DNA of 8,187 bases. Source: Acidobacteriota bacterium. Its GTDB lineage: Bacteria > Acidobacteriota > Terriglobia > Terriglobales > Acidobacteriaceae. The DNA is taken from contig JAJZHR010000088.1 in NCBI GenBank assembly GCA_021810815.1, positions 1 through 8,187 of the forward strand, given 5' to 3'. Below the pieces are notes generated by a model. The model worked only from the letters and a program-made list of their open reading frames with translations, had not been told where the DNA came from and searched no databases. The position numbers and the translations under genes are program-made. Of this stretch, positions 6,146 through 8,187 are shown in pieces. Numbering within the stretch: the first letter of the stretch is position 1; each line of letters begins with the position of its first letter.

Positions 6146-8187
6146 GCCGCTACAGCGCCGCAGCAAAGGGGAGAAGTGTGAGCGCAGGCAGCGTCGCGTC
6201 GCTGCTGTGTCTTGCGCTTGCCCTGGCGCCCTGCGCGGCGCTGGCGGAAGCAAATGCCGTCGCCGTTATTCCCATCCCCCAGAGCCTGCAGTCGAGCCGC
6301 TTCAAGGTGACCATCAACGGCAAGCCTGCGGCGCTTCTGAACGCCGCTGCCAACTACTATGAGCTGAGCCTCGATCTGCGCGGCAAGGCCCGCATCGCCA
6401 TCACGGCTCCAGATGCTTCCTATTGGGCCGAGGGCGTGGACGTCCAGCCCTGGCGCGAGAATATCCGTCCCATCCGGCACGGTGCGACCATCTCCTTCAC
6501 GCTCGACCATCCTGCCAAGCTCTCAATCACTCGGCCAGGAGACCACCTTGGCGGAGCGGAGATGATCTTCCTCTTCGCCAATGCGCCGGAGCACAACCCA
6601 CCCTCGCCGCATACTGGCGGCATCCGCTACTACGCTCCGGGCATTTACCACGAGGACATCGACGCTCGCAGCGGCGACAGGATCTACCTTGCGCCCGGGG
6701 CCATCGTGTTCGGCAGCCTCAATCTCTGGGACGTGTCGGACGTGCAGGTCTCTGGCAGAGGAACCATCATCCATGACGGACCTCAGGATCCAGACGACGA
6801 TGAAGGGTGGATGCAGCGGAAGAATTGGCACGTCATCTCGATGAACAATGCCCGCAATGTGTCCGTCAGCGGAATCACCTGCATCGTGCGCAGCCGCACC
6901 TGGATGATCCAGATGCGCGACTCCAACCACGTCCGGTTCGACAACATCAAGGTGATCGGAGGAAGCGCGGGCGATGCGAACCAGGATGGCATGGACTGGC
7001 TCGGCGGCGGAGATACGCTGGTCCAGGACGTCTTCATCCGCGCCGCCGACGATATCTTCGCCGAGCAGGGGAATTGGGACGGCTACACAGAGGAAGCACT
7101 GACCAGGCCGGGGCAGGCGGTCAACAACATCACAATCGAGAACAGCGTGCTCTCCACCAGCATTTCGAATGTGGTGCGCGTTGGCTGGCCGAAGAAGATG
7201 TTCAACGGCTATCACTTCCTTCTGCGCGACTCCGACGTGATCCACATGGGCATGGGCAGTTGCGGCGCGCCATTCGCCCTCTTCGAGATGTGGGCCGACC
7301 CTGCGGGCAAAGGCTACCACTCCGATTACCGCTTCGAAGACATTCGCCTCGACGACTGGTATTCGCTCCTGCAGCTTCGCCAGCCGAACTTCGCAATCAG
7401 CAATGTCGTCCTCAAGAACATCTGGGCCATGGATGGGCCAGGGATGGTCCCTTCTGTCCTGAAGGGCGACGTCTCCGGCGTGACGCTCGAAGGCGTCAAC
7501 CTCGGCGGCGGCGTTGTTGCAAGCGACAAGGATGTTCCGCTTGAGGTGCAGGGCGCAGCAGGCGAGCCCAAGTATCAACCATCCGCGCTCGATGCCGGGT
7601 TCGATTACTCCACCGGATTGTTGCAGCCAAAAGTGGATGTGCTCTTTCATGCCAAAGGGCCAGCGACCAGCACGCTGCATTATCGTTGGCTCTTTGGCGA
7701 TGGCACCTCCGCTGATGGAAGCACCGTGCATCATGCGTTCCCAGACGCCGACGGAACGCTGCTCGATGGCTCAGGGCGCTTTCGCGTGCTTCTTTTCGTC
7801 TCCAGCGATGGCGGAGACAAAGCGTGGAGTTCGCGATCAGTGGTCGTCTCGTCTCATCCGCTGCCGGCGTTGCAGAGCGCGGGCAGCGCTCCGGAGAATC
7901 AGGACCTGCGGGAGACGTTCGATGCTGATCTCCACGTCCCTGCCGACGGCGGATACACCTTCACACTGCTCACCAGCACCACCGCGACGCTGAGCATCGA
8001 CGATCTTCCGCCAGCGCGCACAGCGAAATTGCGCCCGCAGGTATGCGGCTCACCCGGTGATGCTGTGCAGCCCGTACGCATGAGCGCCGCCATGCGCGCC
8101 GGCCTGCATCACATCCGCATCACACGCGGCCCGGAGCTTGAGAACGCAGCGCCAGCGAACGGTCTTTCCGGCGCGCCAACCCTGTTT
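6142..8187 (+). CDS. Secreted GH28/GH49-type beta-helix glycoside hydrolase with PKD and PA14-like domains (3' partial)
   Basis: 682 codons lie in the window and the frame is open at the right edge, so the C-terminus is missing. Residues 1-35 are a signal peptide (core VASLLCLALALAPCAALA, cleavage after ALA); the two Cys do not fit a lipobox. Residues about 40-160 form a beta-sandwich-like N-terminal domain. A right-handed parallel beta-helix follows at about 161-470, starting with GIRYYAPGIYH and YLAPGAIVFGSL. It carries N280-Q-D282-G and D303-D304, matching the NTD and DD catalytic motifs of polygalacturonases with the same 21/22 spacing. QTDG plus DD in GH49 dextranases is also similar. 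The His of the GHG motif is not found where expected. A PKD domain lies at about 487-575 (WLFGDG from W516) and a PA14-like stretch from about 595 (GGYTFTLLTSTTATLSIDD). It should cut a polysaccharide outside the cytoplasm, substrate unknown. ATG 6142 overlaps the gene 2 stop, with AGGGAG 13 bases before it. GTG 6178, preceded by GGGGAG, is an alternative start giving a shorter signal peptide. Confidence 0.9.
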   Translation, partial: MSRYSAAAKGRSVSAGSVASLLCLALALAPCAALAEANAVAVIPIPQSLQSSRFKVTINGKPAALLNAAANYYELSLDLRGKARIAITAPDASYWAEGVDVQPWRENIRPIRHGATISFTLDHPAKLSITRPGDHLGGAEMIFLFANAPEHNPPSPHTGGIRYYAPGIYHEDIDARSGDRIYLAPGAIVFGSLNLWDVSDVQVSGRGTIIHDGPQDPDDDEGWMQRKNWHVISMNNARNVSVSGITCIVRSRTWMIQMRDSNHVRFDNIKVIGGSAGDANQDGMDWLGGGDTLVQDVFIRAADDIFAEQGNWDGYTEEALTRPGQAVNNITIENSVLSTSISNVVRVGWPKKMFNGYHFLLRDSDVIHMGMGSCGAPFALFEMWADPAGKGYHSDYRFEDIRLDDWYSLLQLRQPNFAISNVVLKNIWAMDGPGMVPSVLKGDVSGVTLEGVNLGGGVVASDKDVPLEVQGAAGEPKYQPSALDAGFDYSTGLLQPKVDVLFHAKGPATSTLHYRWLFGDGTSADGSTVHHAFPDADGTLLDGSGRFRVLLFVSSDGGDKAWSSRSVVVSSHPLPALQSAGSAPENQDLRETFDADLHVPADGGYTFTLLTSTTATLSIDDLPPARTAKLRPQVCGSPGDAVQPVRMSAAMRAGLHHIRITRGPELENAAPANGLSGAPTLF

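Noticed and set aside
6523..7734. A 403-codon minus-strand open frame opposite the beta-helix gene
   Set aside because: It is explained as the shadow of the GH28/GH49-like coding frame, which carries the catalytic and PKD motifs.

Overview
The window looks like part of a polysaccharide-degradation locus from a GC-rich Gram-negative-type bacterium. The style (large secreted glycoside hydrolases in a row, a LacI-type operator, high GC) fits soil Acidobacteriota such as Terriglobia. That assignment is an inference from style, because no phylogenetic marker gene is present. There are no RNA genes, mobile elements, CRISPR arrays or origins that I can see.

Layout: positions 1-225 hold a promoter-like region. 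It has a sigma70-like -35/-10 pair at 42-71 and, directly after it, a near-palindromic LacI-family operator at 81-96. Three large genes follow on the + strand. Gene 1 (226-3318) is a secreted clan GH-A glycoside hydrolase (GH5/GH42-like TIM barrel) flanked by two glutamine-amidotransferase-like domains. A 130-base gap with a weak terminator-like hairpin separates it from gene 2 (3449-6145). Gene 2 is a secreted GH2 enzyme of the exo-beta-glucosaminidase / mannosylglycoprotein endo-beta-mannosidase type. Gene 3 (6142 to the right edge) overlaps the gene 2 stop by four bases (ATGA). It is a secreted right-handed beta-helix enzyme of the GH28/GH49 type with a PKD domain and a PA14-like segment, and it is cut by the window end.

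How they may work together: all three have cleavable signal peptides and seem to form one transcription unit under a LacI-type sugar-responsive repressor. The beta-helix enzyme is the likely chain cutter. The GH-A and GH2 enzymes would trim the oligosaccharides. The actual polysaccharide cannot be read from the sequence; a mannose-, glucosamine-, galactose- or galacturonate-containing glycan are all possible. No transporter, regulator or TonB receptor gene lies in the window.
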